This document shows positions 46,429 to 58,140 of a stretch of 64,000 bases of DNA, piece after piece. Source of the stretch: Combretum micranthum (Eukaryota; Streptophyta; Magnoliopsida; Myrtales; Combretaceae); the NCBI GenBank assembly GCA_024138025.1, contig JAMXBD010000689.1, forward strand, positions 660,794 to 724,793, read 5' to 3'. Within the stretch, counting starts at the first letter, position 1. Each line of letters opens with the position of its first letter. A program made the position numbers and the translations under genes. The notes below the pieces were generated by a model. The model was given only the letters and a program-made list of their open reading frames with translations, searched no databases and had not been told where the DNA came from.

Positions 46429-48691
46429 GCTTATTTTTGAAAGGGCTAGCTACTTAAAATTTTGAATTTAAAGTTTGTCCTTTTATGCTCAATTTTGTAT
46501 ATTTGTATAGCATCAATTTGTAAATAGTTGTACTAATGTTTTGTTTTAGTGATGCAAAAAAAGAGAGAGAGATGAGCTTCTACAAATAATAGGGGCACAT
46601 GATATTGTTGAGGGAAGATCATAAAAATGTTTGCTAGATACGGGTCAGAACCAAACCGTCTTAGGAACCTAGTAGAGAGCTCGCTAGTAGGATCTGGGGG
46701 CTGTGGCTTTTCACCCTTTGGTTCACGAAATGACTTCTCGCTTTGGTTTAGTGTTGATCTATGATCTACTAAATCGGAAAACCTTTAGAACCCACCCAAT
46801 TGCATTCATGAATATGAGTAGTGATTAAATAATAATGAGGCTACCTTAAGGAGTTACAGTTTCAAATCATTTTAAAACTCTCCCTTGAAAATTATTTAAA
46901 TCATTTTTTTTTAAAATGAGGTTGTAACTGAAGTGAAAATCTCATAATTGCCCCATTATTAACTAATTGTTAACCTCTAGATCTGCATCCGTGTAAATTG
47001 CATATATAATATGTAATGTGAATAATTCATCATACATTGTAAATAATAGCTTGTTGTTGGTACTATAGTCATTTGTATATAGTTCAAAAAGATAAAAATG
47101 ATAAAATAATAAAATGCTAAACTTGTAAGTTATCCTAAAAAACATAAAAAGATTTTTTGATATAAAAAAATCTATATATAGTATATTTATCATTAATCTT
47201 GTTTTTCCATTTTTTGTAAATAAATAAATTCTAAAAAAAAAAAACTTGCAAATACTCTTTAGATTATATAGATCATAATAAAGTAAATACAAAACTTGTA
47301 TATAAAAAGTTTTTACAAAATGTATAATAGACTTGTAAATATCTATAGATTGTACATAATTTGATCATCCATTAGATTAATTCTTCTTCTAGATAGTTAT
47401 AGGTTCTTTTCAACTAGAATCTCTTTGCATAGGTATTCCACTCCTTTAAACATAAGTCCATTATTTTGTCTCCATTTGTGAATGTTTAAGAAAAAGGAAA
47501 AAGGTCGTTATTACTCTTTACAAATTATTTTGAAAAAGAAAAAAAATGCTAATTTATAAAATAGGTTTTGATTTGAATTTTTCAAAAAAAAAAAAAGAAA
47601 AGAGAATTATCTCTGTAAATAAATTTCTACTATAGGTTGTAAATAGTCATTGTAAAATATCGTGTCCAAATACTTCTTTGTAATTATCCATTATTTTTTT
47701 AGTAATTAATATTTAGTTATTTCTAGAATATAGTTTTCTAATAAATTTTAAAAAAAGTTTTTCAAAAAATGATTTTTTTCAAAAAAAAAAAAAAGAGAAA
47801 AAGAGAAATTTGGTAATAATCAAGGATCCTTTAAATTTTGAGACCAATGATTAGTCATTTTAGGCTAAAGGTGAACTACAAAATGAAAAGATAATAGAAA
47901 TAGAGGGCAACCAAAAGGACTTGATACTTTACTAAGTAGGAACATTTGTTGGGTTTAATTTCTAAAATCTAAACCCAATACAAAAGGGGCATTTAGTAAA
48001 TTATCTGAGGCAATTGGAAAAATAATGATTGATAACTAAGAAAAATATCTCATAAAAAAAAGTCCAGAATGAAAGAGGCAAGACAAATTCTAAACAGTAA
48101 CCCTAAACACTTGAGAGCAGAGTGACATTAAAAGGGAGAAAATAACTTATTTCTTAAAGGAGTCTGCCTTGCATGTGATACTTGGGTCAAAATGACATTA
48201 AGCATTCATTTAAATAACCCAAACACACTTATCCCTTGCCAACCAATTGAGCCTATTAAGAAAGTATTTTAAAAGGTAAACCCTATCAAGAACCACCCTA
48301 CAATGGGGTAATTTGGAGGTTAGGGTCATTAATATGAAAAAAGAAAAGGATCAACTAATGTGTGTTTACCCTAGTTGTATTAATTCAAGAGCAATCAATT
48401 GTATAGATAATTCATTTCCTCTTAAAGAAAGAAGAGACTTTATTTCAAACCATACACAGCCTATACACTTTGAGTTATAAGCCATCCAATGAAAGTTGAG
48501 AAACATAAATCTCCTTGAATTCATGTTAAAAAAAAAAGAAGGAAAAGAAGAATAAAAAGGAGAAAGAAAATGGGATTGGAAAAGAAAACCGAAAAGGGAA
48601 AAAAAAAGGAGAGAGAAGAGAAAGAAAAATGAAGAATATTCAAAAAGGTGATCATGCCTATGGATTAGAGGCATATGCTTAAAGCTCAAAA
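46429..48691 (+). other. Internal DNA of Tat-like element, left part
   Basis: AT-rich, with phrases such as GGATCTGGGGGCTGTGGC (46690) and long A/T runs. Minus-strand frames here (46963-47292, 48366-48695) are low-complexity and not supported as genes. Confidence 0.4.
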
Positions 48692-48696
48692 CCACC
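48692..48696. repeat. Target-site duplication CCACC, left of LTR C2
   Basis: CCACC before TGTAAGCCCC; the same at 54896-54900 after GGGCGTGACA. Confidence 0.92.
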
Positions 48697-50844
48697 TGTA
48701 AGCCCCTAGATTTTTCGATAATATTAGCAAACTTAAGAACCGGAAGTTGAAATGAAACCCTAAAATTAACCTAGATATATGATTAGTCTAGTGAAGCTAG
48801 ATCCGGCAACCCGTGTTCTTAAACCCTAGAAAACGAAATTGAAATAATTGTGGAATATGGTTCGTAATAATATAGGGAAGCCTAAAAATATCATATTCGA
48901 ATTTTTCTAGTGTCCTTCGAATCCGATCGAGATCAGTTTTCAAAAACCTTGCCCCGGAGCACCGGATAGCAAAAATATTCCGACAACACCAATAGATTCG
49001 TAAAAATATAAGGTTTTCAAAAATCAGTTTTAGAATTTTTCGGTATCTAAAAATAATAAATATAGCCTTTTACCCGTATTTTCTTTACTACCGGTATTTT
49101 AATTGTCTAGTCTACTATTCATATACTTTCTACTATTCATTACTATTCACTTATCTCTACTTTTTCTTACACTCTATTCTTACACTCTACCATACCATAC
49201 CTTACAATTTACCTTCCCCATACAACTTCAATCACATCACACTTTACACATTACTTCTTTTATTACAAAACAAACAAAACAATCATTTTCCCCCCTATAC
49301 AAGCAAAACCGGCGCCTCTCTCTTCCCCCCATGCATCACAATTTATTTTCTTTTCATTTTATTTAATTACACTAATTTCCACTCCAAAAATCTATAAATA
49401 CCCCATTCCTCTTCCATTCTTTCACACAACAAAAATTCATAACTAAAACTCTCCTAAAATCACTCCACAAAATTCCTCTCCCAACATCTCTCTCAGGTTC
49501 TCTCTTTTCCATAGAAAATCCCTTCCCACATAATATTATAACCCATTCTTTCCTTCTTCAACCAACACATAAAGTTTAGGTAAAAACTTCTCTTATTTGC
49601 TCATCATGTTCATATAACTTAACATGAGTTTAGTGTATGTTCTTAGACTCATTGAGTTAAAGAAGCAACAATTTATTCATGTTTTGTTTTTGTTCATGTT
49701 TTCTTTTCTTTATGTTGCTATTATGTTGATATTGTTATTATTGTTTCTAACCTAACTTATATAGGTATTTATGTATATTTTGTATATATATTTATTTAGA
49801 GCATATAAGCTCACTTGTTATTTATTTATTTTTAAGTCTGAAATTTATTTACTTGTTTTATGCAAATATTAAGACTAGTCTTTCAGTCTTAGACTTGTCC
49901 ATATCAAGTCAAAACAATTTTATTTCTTTGCTTTCTTTTCTTTGAGGACTAGTACATTCTTAGTCCGCGGATACCTGATGAAGCTAAGGTTCCCAATACT
50001 TGACTTACTTTTATGCTCTTATTTATTTTATTTATGTTGTTTTTTATATTTTTCATGTTACATATTCTCATTCAAGCATGAATATGTTGTTATTGTCTCA
50101 ATCATAATAGAAATGAGTTTTCTTAAAGTAAGAATAAGAACTCTTTTTAAATATAAACTTTGTCACATAAGAAGTTATTTTCCTTAAAGGTTTGAAATTT
50201 ATCTTAAATAAATATTCTTTCTAAAGTTAGATAAGCTAGCTCAAGTTTTAAACTTTCCTTTTTATTTATTTTCCTCACCTGCTCTCTCTCTCTTCCTCCT
50301 TCACTTTTCTTTCATTCTATTTTTTTCCCCAACCGAAGCTTTCATTTCCCTTTCCTTTCTTCTTCATTTTTCTTTCTTTCTCTTCAAATCTTCAACAAAT
50401 CTCAAGATCAAAGCCAACTAGAGGATGAATCAAGATTAGGAGATGAACTAGATAGAGAAAACCGAGCTAGAGGATGAAGTTTCAACTTGTGTTCTTTTCT
50501 AAAAGCTAAGTTTCTAATGCAATTCATATTTGTTTTACTTGTTGTTTGCTTATTTAATTGATTAATTTATGTTGAATTGGGTTGAGAGTGCTGTTTATAT
50601 ATGTATTTGTTGCTTTCATGGTTGATGGAAGTTGTGTTTAAAGGAGGAAGAAGATGACGAATAGTGGTTATGGAGGTTGATGAAGTTTGAGATGTTTGAT
50701 GTGGTAAATGTGAAGTTTATGCATGTTTGAGATGTTAGAATGTATGTAGGTGTAGTATGATGGTTGAAAAGTGTTTTGGAGAAGGTTTGAAGTGTAAAAA
50801 TTTAGTAAAATTCGTGTTTAAACAAGGAATTCGCGAAATCTGAC

Positions 50845-51005
50845 AAACGCTGGTGCAAACGGCCTAGTTTGGAGGGGTGTTTGGAGCAAACGGCCTTGGA
50901 AACGGCCTCGTTTGCAAGGGTGTTGCGCTCTCGGATCGAAAATTTCATTTTCCCTGAGTGCAAACGGTCTCCCAAACGGCCCCGTTTGCAAGGCGTTGCG
51001 CTCTC
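50845..51005. repeat. GC-rich cassette of LTR B, CAAACGGCC-type
   Basis: Repeats of GCAAACGGCC(T/C), GTTTGCAAGG and TTGCGCTCTCG in both orientations, forming complementary arms around CAAACGGCCTCGTTTG. Same position as the cassette of LTR A, different motif. Confidence 0.75.
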
Positions 51006-52224
51006 GATTTCTTCTCTGACGCAACACTGTTTTTAAATTATTCATAACTTTTTCATACGACCTCTCCGATTGAGGTGATTCAAGTTGCGTTGGAAAGATT
51101 AAAAGAGATATATAATTTTTATGTTTTGAGTTTTTATACAAATTCCAAGATTATCAATGCTTAAATTTTGATTCTTTCCAGCTGCAACACTTTCCAAAAC
51201 AAAGTTAAAACTTGTTTTTGTTTGTTAAATGTGTTTTTTAAGAAATGGATCTTTTTGAGCTAAAATGAGATAGATGAGTGATATTTGATGTGCTAAGTGA
51301 ATTAATTCATGTAATTAAACATGGGTTAAGTAGATATATGATTTAACAAATAATTAGATTAAATCTAGAAGTTAGTTATAAAATGAACTTAGTTAACAAA
51401 CCTAAGTTCAACTTGACTAAATGAACTTGAATGAACTAAAATGGATTAGATTGTTTAACTTTGATGAATTTGGCTAGGTTTAAGCTAACTTGGGATTAAG
51501 TGACTAGATCTTAGATATATAATGAATTAGTAATTAATCTAAGTCCAATTTGACTTAATGAACTTTACTAAGCTAAAATGAATTAGATTGTCTATGTTTA
51601 ATCAACTTGACTTAGTAAATGAATCAAATGACTAATTTTAATCAATTTGGCTAATGTTAAGCTAAAATGGGTTAATAGCTATTAATTAGCTTGGATGAAT
51701 GAATTAGGATGATCTTTGAATAATATGGGGTATGTTGTTTCAAAGGTGTGTTTGCTTAAGAAAGATGTTTTGTGAATGAATGCCTTGATTAAGCTTTTGT
51801 GGATAAGAAACCATAATCAAAGTAAAAAGAAATACTTTGACAGACAAAGGAGAATTGTCCATATTTTGGCGGGGAGATCTTCGCAGCCATAGTGGGGTTC
51901 CACATTAGTGTCTGATCAAATAGGACTTAATAAAATGAGTTTGAGATGGATTGATAAATAGCTTAAGTTCTTATATGAGTTTGATGAAGTGGATGATTGT
52001 TTAGTTTAGTTTCTTATACGAACTCTTTCTTAACAGAAGTGGATATCTGATTTATCTTCTGGAATTCCTTCTGAGACTCTGTTTGGATTTCATATTCAAG
52101 GTACGCAGTAACTTGCGTGATGATTGATAGGATAGGCATCTAATATGGATTAAAACTTAAACTCGGCTTAATAATTGATGATGTTGCTTGTGCTTTACGT
52201 CGTTGAATCCGGAACCGGGGAGCG

Positions 52225-52330
52225 ACAACCTTGTCATGATGCAATGGCACGGTAGTTAGGCACTTAGCCCAATCCTTGTCATGATGCAATGACTCAAATC
52301 CATGATGCAATGGTTCACCATGATGCAATG
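52225..52330 (+). repeat. Four copies of ATGATGCAATG(G/A) in LTR B
   Basis: Copies at about 52236, 52278, 52301 and 52320, spaced 19-42 bp. LTR E has one copy (about 33030). A local expansion in B. Confidence 0.75.
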
Positions 52331-52780
52331 GTGGTTTCTTTTATTGGCTAAGTGGGTAGCTAATAGGTTAACTATATCGGTATTTCTTTAATTAGGCTCG
52401 GGAGGAAATAATATTTTTAGTTCACGGGTATGGACCGTTGAACTAACTGATGTTATAGACCGAGATAAGTGGAGTGTATAAAGAATGTGAACCCTAGATG
52501 ATGCTATGAATATTCTTTATATCGGTTAGATATAGGAGATATAGATATCCGGTCTATCTATATCAACCCCCTGAGCAGCTGCTGTTACTCAGGACCACTA
52601 GATTTCCATTGGCTTGTTCCGGAGTGTGAGTGCTCCATTGTTGATTTGTTTATTTTAAGGAAAAGATAATAACTTGTTGATTGTGCATTGCATTTAGTTA
52701 AGCTCGTGTGCCACTCCGTGTGTGATTGTATTACTGTGTACTGGGCTCCTGGCTCATTATTGTTGTTGTTATTCTTTTTA

Positions 52781-52911
52781 CAGGGCTTGTTGTTGTTGAT
52801 GATGCTGATGAGTTGATGATGATGATTCTTGTTGATGTTGTTGTTGTTCTTATTATTGTTGTTGATGTTGATGATGATGAGGATGGTGATGGTGATGGTG
52901 ATGATGATTGA
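52781..52911 (+). CDS. Asp-rich micro-ORF in LTR B
   Basis: TTCTTTTTACAG leads into GLVVVDDADEL and, after a Val-rich stretch from GTT repeats, DVDDDEDGDGDGDDD-stop. The DNA is a GAT/GTT trinucleotide repeat, so repeat slippage explains much of the composition. The position matches the frames in LTRs A and E. Confidence 0.3.
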
Positions 52912-53731
52912 TGTGATGGTGTTTGTCTTGGGTTTTGGGCGTTTCCGAAGATATGAGAGAATGAGTGAAGTGTGATAGGACCGAGATATATTTGTATTTT
53001 GTTTCTTCTTTGCTTTGTTTTATAAATACTGGATTATTTATAAATTTGTATTTTCATTTAAGGGCTTGTTAGTGCCCATGTTTTTGTAAATAAGCTTTTG
53101 TAAATATTTGTTTAAGTAAAAGCCTTTTCACTTGTAAAAGTGGAAGTTTTGAAATGTCTTTATTTCTAAATTGTTTATAAAATTTATTTCCGCTGCTAAA
53201 TCCAGTTGTTGTCAGAATCTAACTAAACGATTTCATAATCTAAAATCGGATAGCAATGTTCAACATAAACACCTTCTTTAAAGACAACCTTACGTATAAT
53301 TCGTAAGAGTTATACGTGGTTGGGGACTTGGTGTGCTTGGTTTGAGAATTGACATGTCGGGTCTTTACAGTATATACATATATTCAAGGATTATTCAATC
53401 ATACTATATATATTTTTGGTACAAAGCCCTTGAGTGAAGTAAAGTTGAAAACTCTAGTTTTAAAGTTTGGAAAATTCGTATCAAACTGTACGCTGCTATT
53501 CTGAGACCTAAATAACTTCTTTTGATGAAAATAATCTTAGAAATAGATAGATCTTTTCGAGTAGATAAAAATCGGCATATATAGCGAAATTCCGAGTTAA
53601 AATGAGTAAGTTATGGCCATTTTAAGTTGGGATTTCCATTCCATACGATTTTTACGAATTCTTTAAGAGAGAAGTATAGAACTTGAATAGATCTTGGATG
53701 AAATACTCATGTTGGGTATTTCTTTTCTTTA

Positions 53732-53796
53732 GGTGTCGAGGATCACGATCTTGTCTTCCCCGAGGATTACTTCGACTCCTAGAGCGCTATGGACGA
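53732..53796 (+). other. Splice-bounded acidic mini-exon in LTR C2
   Basis: TTTTCTTTAG, then GVEDHDLVFPEDYFDS-stop (53732-53782), then CTATGGACGA|GTGAGTTT with a canonical donor at 53797. See findings. Confidence 0.45.
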
Positions 53797-54900
53797 GTGA
53801 GTTTCCTTTACGCTTATGTATTCGCGCATGTGCTTATAGAATAGAGCACTAGATGTAGGAAAAGATAAAATTGATATGCATGTGGGATATTATGGGAATT
53901 ATGTATGTGATTCATTGTGTGCGATCAATGAACGATAAATATACGGAACCCGATTTGTGATTGATATAAATGTTTCCATGTATGTATTGTTATATGTGCA
54001 AATATTGTTTGATCGCTTTAAATGATTTAATGCCATATTGAAAATCCTCATATAATAAATTGCTCATGCATATCACTTAGACTATATCATTTCGAATTTT
54101 GCTACTACTCCTCAGCGTGGGACCGGAAAGGTAAGCTGCCTAGCTACATCTTGAGGGTTAGGACGTACGGGGAATACGGCCTCAAGGTGTAGCCGAGCCG
54201 GATCGATCGCTTTGGGCATGGAAGCCCGGGACTAGTAGTACGGTTCGTTGGAACCCAAGACTGCGCGCAAACTTAAAGGAGGTTGTTCGGGACCCAGTTC
54301 AAAGCATTTCCCTAACCACCGATAGAGGGGTAAATCCATCAAACATACGAAACCGAATAGTCGTATGTAATGTTTGATCATATGGTTGTTGCATTCATAT
54401 GCTTGATTAATAACTTGTTTGATTGTTCTCATGAGTACTATTGCGTAAGGAATATCTCACTAAGCTAGTCATGCTTATACTCCTATAGACTTTTGATATT
54501 GCAGGATTATCTTTTACACCCGAGACCACCTTGATTTCCCGGGTAGAATCCTTATTTTGAGGAGCTTTTGGAGGCAATCTATTTGAAGTTATAGAGTAGA
54601 TTTCTTCTAAAATCTTCTAGCTTTAGTTATGTTGTACTTAGAACCATGTTATTATGAATTATCGGGGGAATGCCCCTTGGAAGCTGTAAGACTTTTATTT
54701 CAATGAAATATATTAAGTGTTATTTTGCATGTTCCACTGCCAATGTCTTAAAATGTATTACTCCACCGGTCTCCCTTTGTTGTGAATGTATGCCTTGTAC
54801 CGATATGGAAGCTTTGAGTGACTGAGGTAGTCATTCTTAAGTTTTAATATTGCGTACGCGGGTTGTCACGTTTAGGGTACCCGCTGGGCGTGACACCACC

Positions 54901-55747
54901 GAAACCTATCAAAGCTCAATACCGAAGGTCTACAATATATTTATATCATAGACCCACCCATAATACCACCCTTTTAGAGGCTCTTCACATCATAGGACTT
55001 GATTTATTAATGCTCTTGAAACTGGGGATAAGCGCATTATCAATTTTCCTTAAGGTTCTTGACTTGTAAACCCAGTGCATATTGAAGAGAAATTTCATAG
55101 ACAAGCCTTTATAAGACATCCATTTCAATTTAAGCCAATAACCATAAAGCTTACATTACGATCCGAAAAATACCTAATAGATTGACCAATATGTATTACT
55201 TACAAATCGGACTATAATTTTTAGAATCCAAGTCAAATATGTGAAAATAAGCCTAAGAGAATGTAAGGAAGTCATCTTGGACTACACAATTCAAATGAGA
55301 TATTATCTCTAGGTTGAAAAATCATCCATAAGGGCATGGAAAATCATTTGCCGCAAATTGGAAGGTATCTACCTTAAGTTTAAGAACTATTTTCCCAAAG
55401 TTGAAAGACAATGTCCCAATACAAGCAAATTAAAGTTCTAAAAAGAAAAGTTTTGCTCCCAATATTTAAAAGTTTTTCAATGACATTTAGTAGTCAAGCC
55501 TAAGGCTAAACTAAAATGAGAGATCAATGAGGCAAGCCCGATGCATAACAGATCCCGTAGGATTTCCACTTGTTAGCATTTTTCCCAAAAAAGGGGTAAA
55601 GTCTTAGTTGAAAATAATCTTAAAAAAGAAGAAGAAGAGTTTTTCAAAGTCTTTGGCTCAAATTTTTTCACAGATGAACTTTTTTAGAAGAAGATGGAGA
55701 ATCGCAATACCTAGGAATTTTAGTCATCCTCCCTTCAATTCAGCTTC
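54901..55747 (+). other. Internal DNA of Tat-like element, right part
   Basis: Short plus-strand frames with many stops. HIIGLDLLMLLKLG (about 54985) weakly recalls an integrase core but is too short to call. Confidence 0.35.
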
Positions 55748-56400
55748 GGAACTTTAGCTATCTTATGAATTCTTTAGGAACCTTAGCATTCCCATAAAGA
55801 TTTCAAGAGCTTTAGTTATCTTATAACACTTTCAAGAACTGTAGTTACCTCATAAAGCTTTCAGTAATTTAAGTTATCTTATGAAGCCTTTAGGACCGTT
55901 GGTTGTCCCATAAAGTTTTTAGGAACTGTAGTTATCTTATAGAAGGAACTTTAGCTATCTTATGAATTCTTTAGGAATCTTAGCATTCCCATAAAGATTT
56001 CAAGAGCTTAAGTTATCTTATAGAACTCTCAGGAACTCTAGCTATCTTATGAAAACTTTAGGATTGTCATTTGTACCATAAAGTTTTCAAGAGCTATAGT
56101 TATCTTATGAATCCCTTAGTAACTTTAGTCATCATATGGAGATTGTTAAGATCTTCAGGAGCTTTATCTGTCCTCAGAGAATTTTAGGAACCACCGTATT
56201 CCTTTGTTTGGGAACTTTGGTCATCCTCTAAGTGTAAGAGTTTAGCTATCCCACAAAAGTTAGGAGCTTCATTTTGAAAATTTCAGGAATCGTAGTATTC
56301 CTATAATTTTTTGCCATCCTAAGTTAGGAGCTAAAGTTATCATTTGAGAATCTTAGGAACTCTGGTGTTCCTATCTTTACAAAATCTTAGGAGTTTCTGT
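55748..56400 (+). repeat. 29-bp tandem minisatellite
   Basis: About 13 clear units from 55748 to about 56140, such as GGAACTTTAGCTATCTTATG + AATTCTTTA, then more degenerate ones. Two unit types recur: one with (C/T)TTAG(C/T)TATCTTATGAA and one with CTTAGCATTCCCATAAAG. GGAACTTTAGCTATC...AAAGATTTCA reappears as a block near 55947, showing that a longer stretch was duplicated too. Confidence 0.85.
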
Positions 56401-56408
56401 ACAAATAC

Positions 56409-56590
56409 AAGCCAAATGCCAGCTCAAGGAGCGCGTTTGAGACAAAACATAGGCCAGCTTAAGGTGTGCCTCTCCAGGTTAAGTGCCAGCTCAAGGAGCG
56501 CACCTGTATTGCATCTAAGCCAAATGATAGCTTAAGAAGCACGTTTAAGACAAAATATAGGCCAGCTCAAGGAGTGCCTCTGAAATAGCT
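56409..56590 (+). repeat. 108-bp tandem repeat, about 1.7 copies
   Basis: AAGCCAAATGCCAGCTCAAG starts at 56409 and AAGCCAAATGATAGC at 56517. Within each unit a GCCAGCTCAAGGAGCGC module recurs. It lies between the 29-bp array and the right LTR. Confidence 0.85.
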
Positions 56591-57006
56591 ATGAATTTCC
56601 CAATTTATGTTTTATAAATGTGTTATTGAAATTATACATAATTTTGAAGTGTGATAAATGTGATTCATGCTGATGCATGAAACATGAGTTGTGTTAAAGA
56701 AAATAATTAAATACTTTAGAATGGTTAAATATTGGGTTCATAAATTTTAAGTGCATTAGAATGTATGAAATATGATTAGAACAAGTTAAATTATGCATGT
56801 ATTTAGGCCTATATTTAGCAGAAAATTTAGTTACAAAGTAAGCCCAATACCACCTTTAATTAGCCAAAATATAAGCTCATTAATTAGCTAAAGCTAAGCC
56901 AATTAAAGGACTTAATTATGGCAACCACTAAAGTCAACAAATGGATAAATATCAACTTTTGAAAGTGCAAAATTTGTCTAATATTTTTAGACCAACAAAA
57001 CACACT
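56591..57006. other. AT-rich internal DNA before the right LTR remnant
   Basis: No coding signal. The 5' 1.2 kb of the right LTR expected here is not recognisable. Confidence 0.4.
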
Positions 57007-57508
57007 TCAAAAAGTTTTGAATTAATTCATTGTTCATTATAAATTTTGTAAGCTTTCATGACTGATTGTAAATATCAATGTCATTTGTATTTATTGTAAA
57101 TTATTAATGTGAATAATGATCAATTTTTTTATTATTCGTGGGTATTACAATTTGTAATTTTTTTTTTACATTATAAATTTTTTAGCATTAAAAGGATAAA
57201 CTTTAAATTTTAAATTTTAAGTGGTAACCATATGGTTTTAATATTAGCCCCCGAGTCCAAAATTTATGGTTTATAAAGTTTGGTTTTTAAATCAAATTTT
57301 TTACAAACTAATAGCTAAGTTATGATTAACCAACCCATTAATTCTAACTTATAAATTTTTCGTGGTTCCAATCGGGTGGCGACTCCAAATTATTTCAAAA
57401 ATTAAATTTTTTTTTTAATTCTTAGTTGATGGTTCATATTAAATGGGTTTAGATTTAATACGGATCAGATTAAAAGAAATTAAACTAGAAATGAAAAATC
57501 TAGACTCA
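57007..57508 (+). repeat. Right LTR remnant of Tat/Ogre-like element
   Basis: Matches 45910-46404 almost base for base in several stretches. Ends ATCTAGACTCA. Only the 3' third of the LTR is present. Confidence 0.7.
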
Positions 57509-58140
57509 AAAAATGAACTAGATAAAAAGATATCTAATGTAACCATTCCGCTTTGTTCTAAGAGGCTACCCAAGGAGATCATACCATGATCGAATATTCC
57601 TTCTAAGGAACCACAAGAACAAAAAGCACCCCCACCACAAGATCAAACCCAAGAAGTTCTAATCGCTTTGAGTCGCCTAGAAGATATGAGGAGCATACAT
57701 ACAATGAATGCCTACCATACTTGTGCCTATTCCAATCATGGAGCCTCAACCAAGGCAATGCAAGGTGCCTAAACTCTTTCCACTGCCGGCTAGTTCAAAT
57801 CCTAAAGCCAAAAGACTTAAGACAAATGAACTTTCCTATAAGGGGAGACTCCTAGAAGGAATGACATCCGATGCAGGAAATGCAAGGGAACACACTACCC
57901 AAAACAATACCCACAATTGCAGCAAAAATGCTACTTCTATAGAGATTCCCAACACAAGATGCTAGATTGGCCAAAGAAGAAGGCCTCTTCCTGCTAAAAC
58001 TGCAAACAAGTGGGACACTTTGCTAAGGAATGCCTTGAAAGACAAAAATGGACCGCCAAGTCGTCACACCAATCTAGAAGGAGTTAACCTCCTAAGAAGG
58101 ACCAAGAGGATGGAAAATAGAACTCTCATATAGCATTAGT
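57509..58140 (+). pseudogene. Gypsy-type Gag fragment with CCHC zinc knuckles
   Basis: Gag packages the element RNA; CCHC knuckles bind it. On plus, 57872-58033 encodes CRKCKGTHYPKQY, then CYFYRDSQHKMLDW, then C-stop-NCKQVGHFAKEC. The last is a full C-X2-C-X4-H-X4-C knuckle broken only by a TAA; the first two have lost a Cys. A Pro/Gln-rich stretch (APPPQDQTQEVL) lies upstream near 57620. It follows the right LTR of the Tat-like element, so it may be resumed C1 interior or another element. No protease or RT follows. Confidence 0.75.

Larger units (their letters stand above)
50247..53369 (+). repeat. LTR B, 5'-truncated, nested in C2
   Basis: Homologous to LTR A in opposite orientation. Homology begins near TTTCCTTTTTATTTATTTTCC (about 50247), so the first ~460 bp found in A are missing. 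It ends GGGTCTTTACA at 53369 followed by GTATA, which has no partner on the left. It includes the CAAACGGCC cassette (50845-51005), TTCATACGACCTCTCCGATTG (also in A), four ATGATGCAATGG copies (52225-52330) and the Asp-rich micro-ORF. Confidence 0.85.
48697..54895 (+). repeat. Solo LTR C2, carrying LTR B
   Basis: Starts TGTAAGCCCCTAG, ends CCGCTGGGCGTGACA, with exact CCACC flanks. Own sequence 48697 to about 50246 and 53370-54895, about 3.1 kb, in the same family as C1. Relative to C1 it lacks about 0.9 kb (C1 38180-39120) at the site of the B insertion. It contains the best-preserved EDYFDS mini-exon (53733-53796), the CCGAGCCGGATCGATCG stretch at 54190 shared with C3, and no retroviral genes. 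Confidence 0.9.
44680..57508 (+). mobile_element. Tat/Ogre-like Gypsy element remnant, interrupted by LTR C2
   Basis: Left LTR 44680-46404 starts TGTAGACACCCC. A primer-site-like TGGCGAGTCCACTAGGGA follows at 46411-46428. The right LTR remnant (57007-57508) repeats the last ~500 bp of the left one (TTTTGAATTAATTCATT, GTAAGCTTTCATGA, TGGTAACCATAT, GGTGGCGACTC, ATCTAGACTC). Between them lie some 2.3 kb and 2.1 kb of internal DNA on either side of LTR C2, with two tandem-repeat arrays close to the right LTR. Such 3'-UTR arrays are known from the Tat/Ogre lineage. No gag, RT or integrase is confidently readable. The lineage rests on primer site, LTR start and array position, so it is moderate. 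Confidence 0.55.

Noticed and set aside
48366..48695. Minus-strand frame rich in Phe/Ser before LTR C2
   Set aside because: It is the complement of an A/G-rich low-complexity tract; no motif and no conserved partner.
52726..52911. A 61-codon frame looking like a membrane segment plus an acidic tail as a stand-alone gene
   Set aside because: It lies wholly inside LTR B and its composition comes from GTT/GAT trinucleotide repeats. I kept only the acidic part as a hypothesis tied to the other LTRs.
54985..55070. Possible integrase core (HIIGLDLLMLLKLG) in the Tat-like element
   Set aside because: Too short and no DDE residues can be placed.
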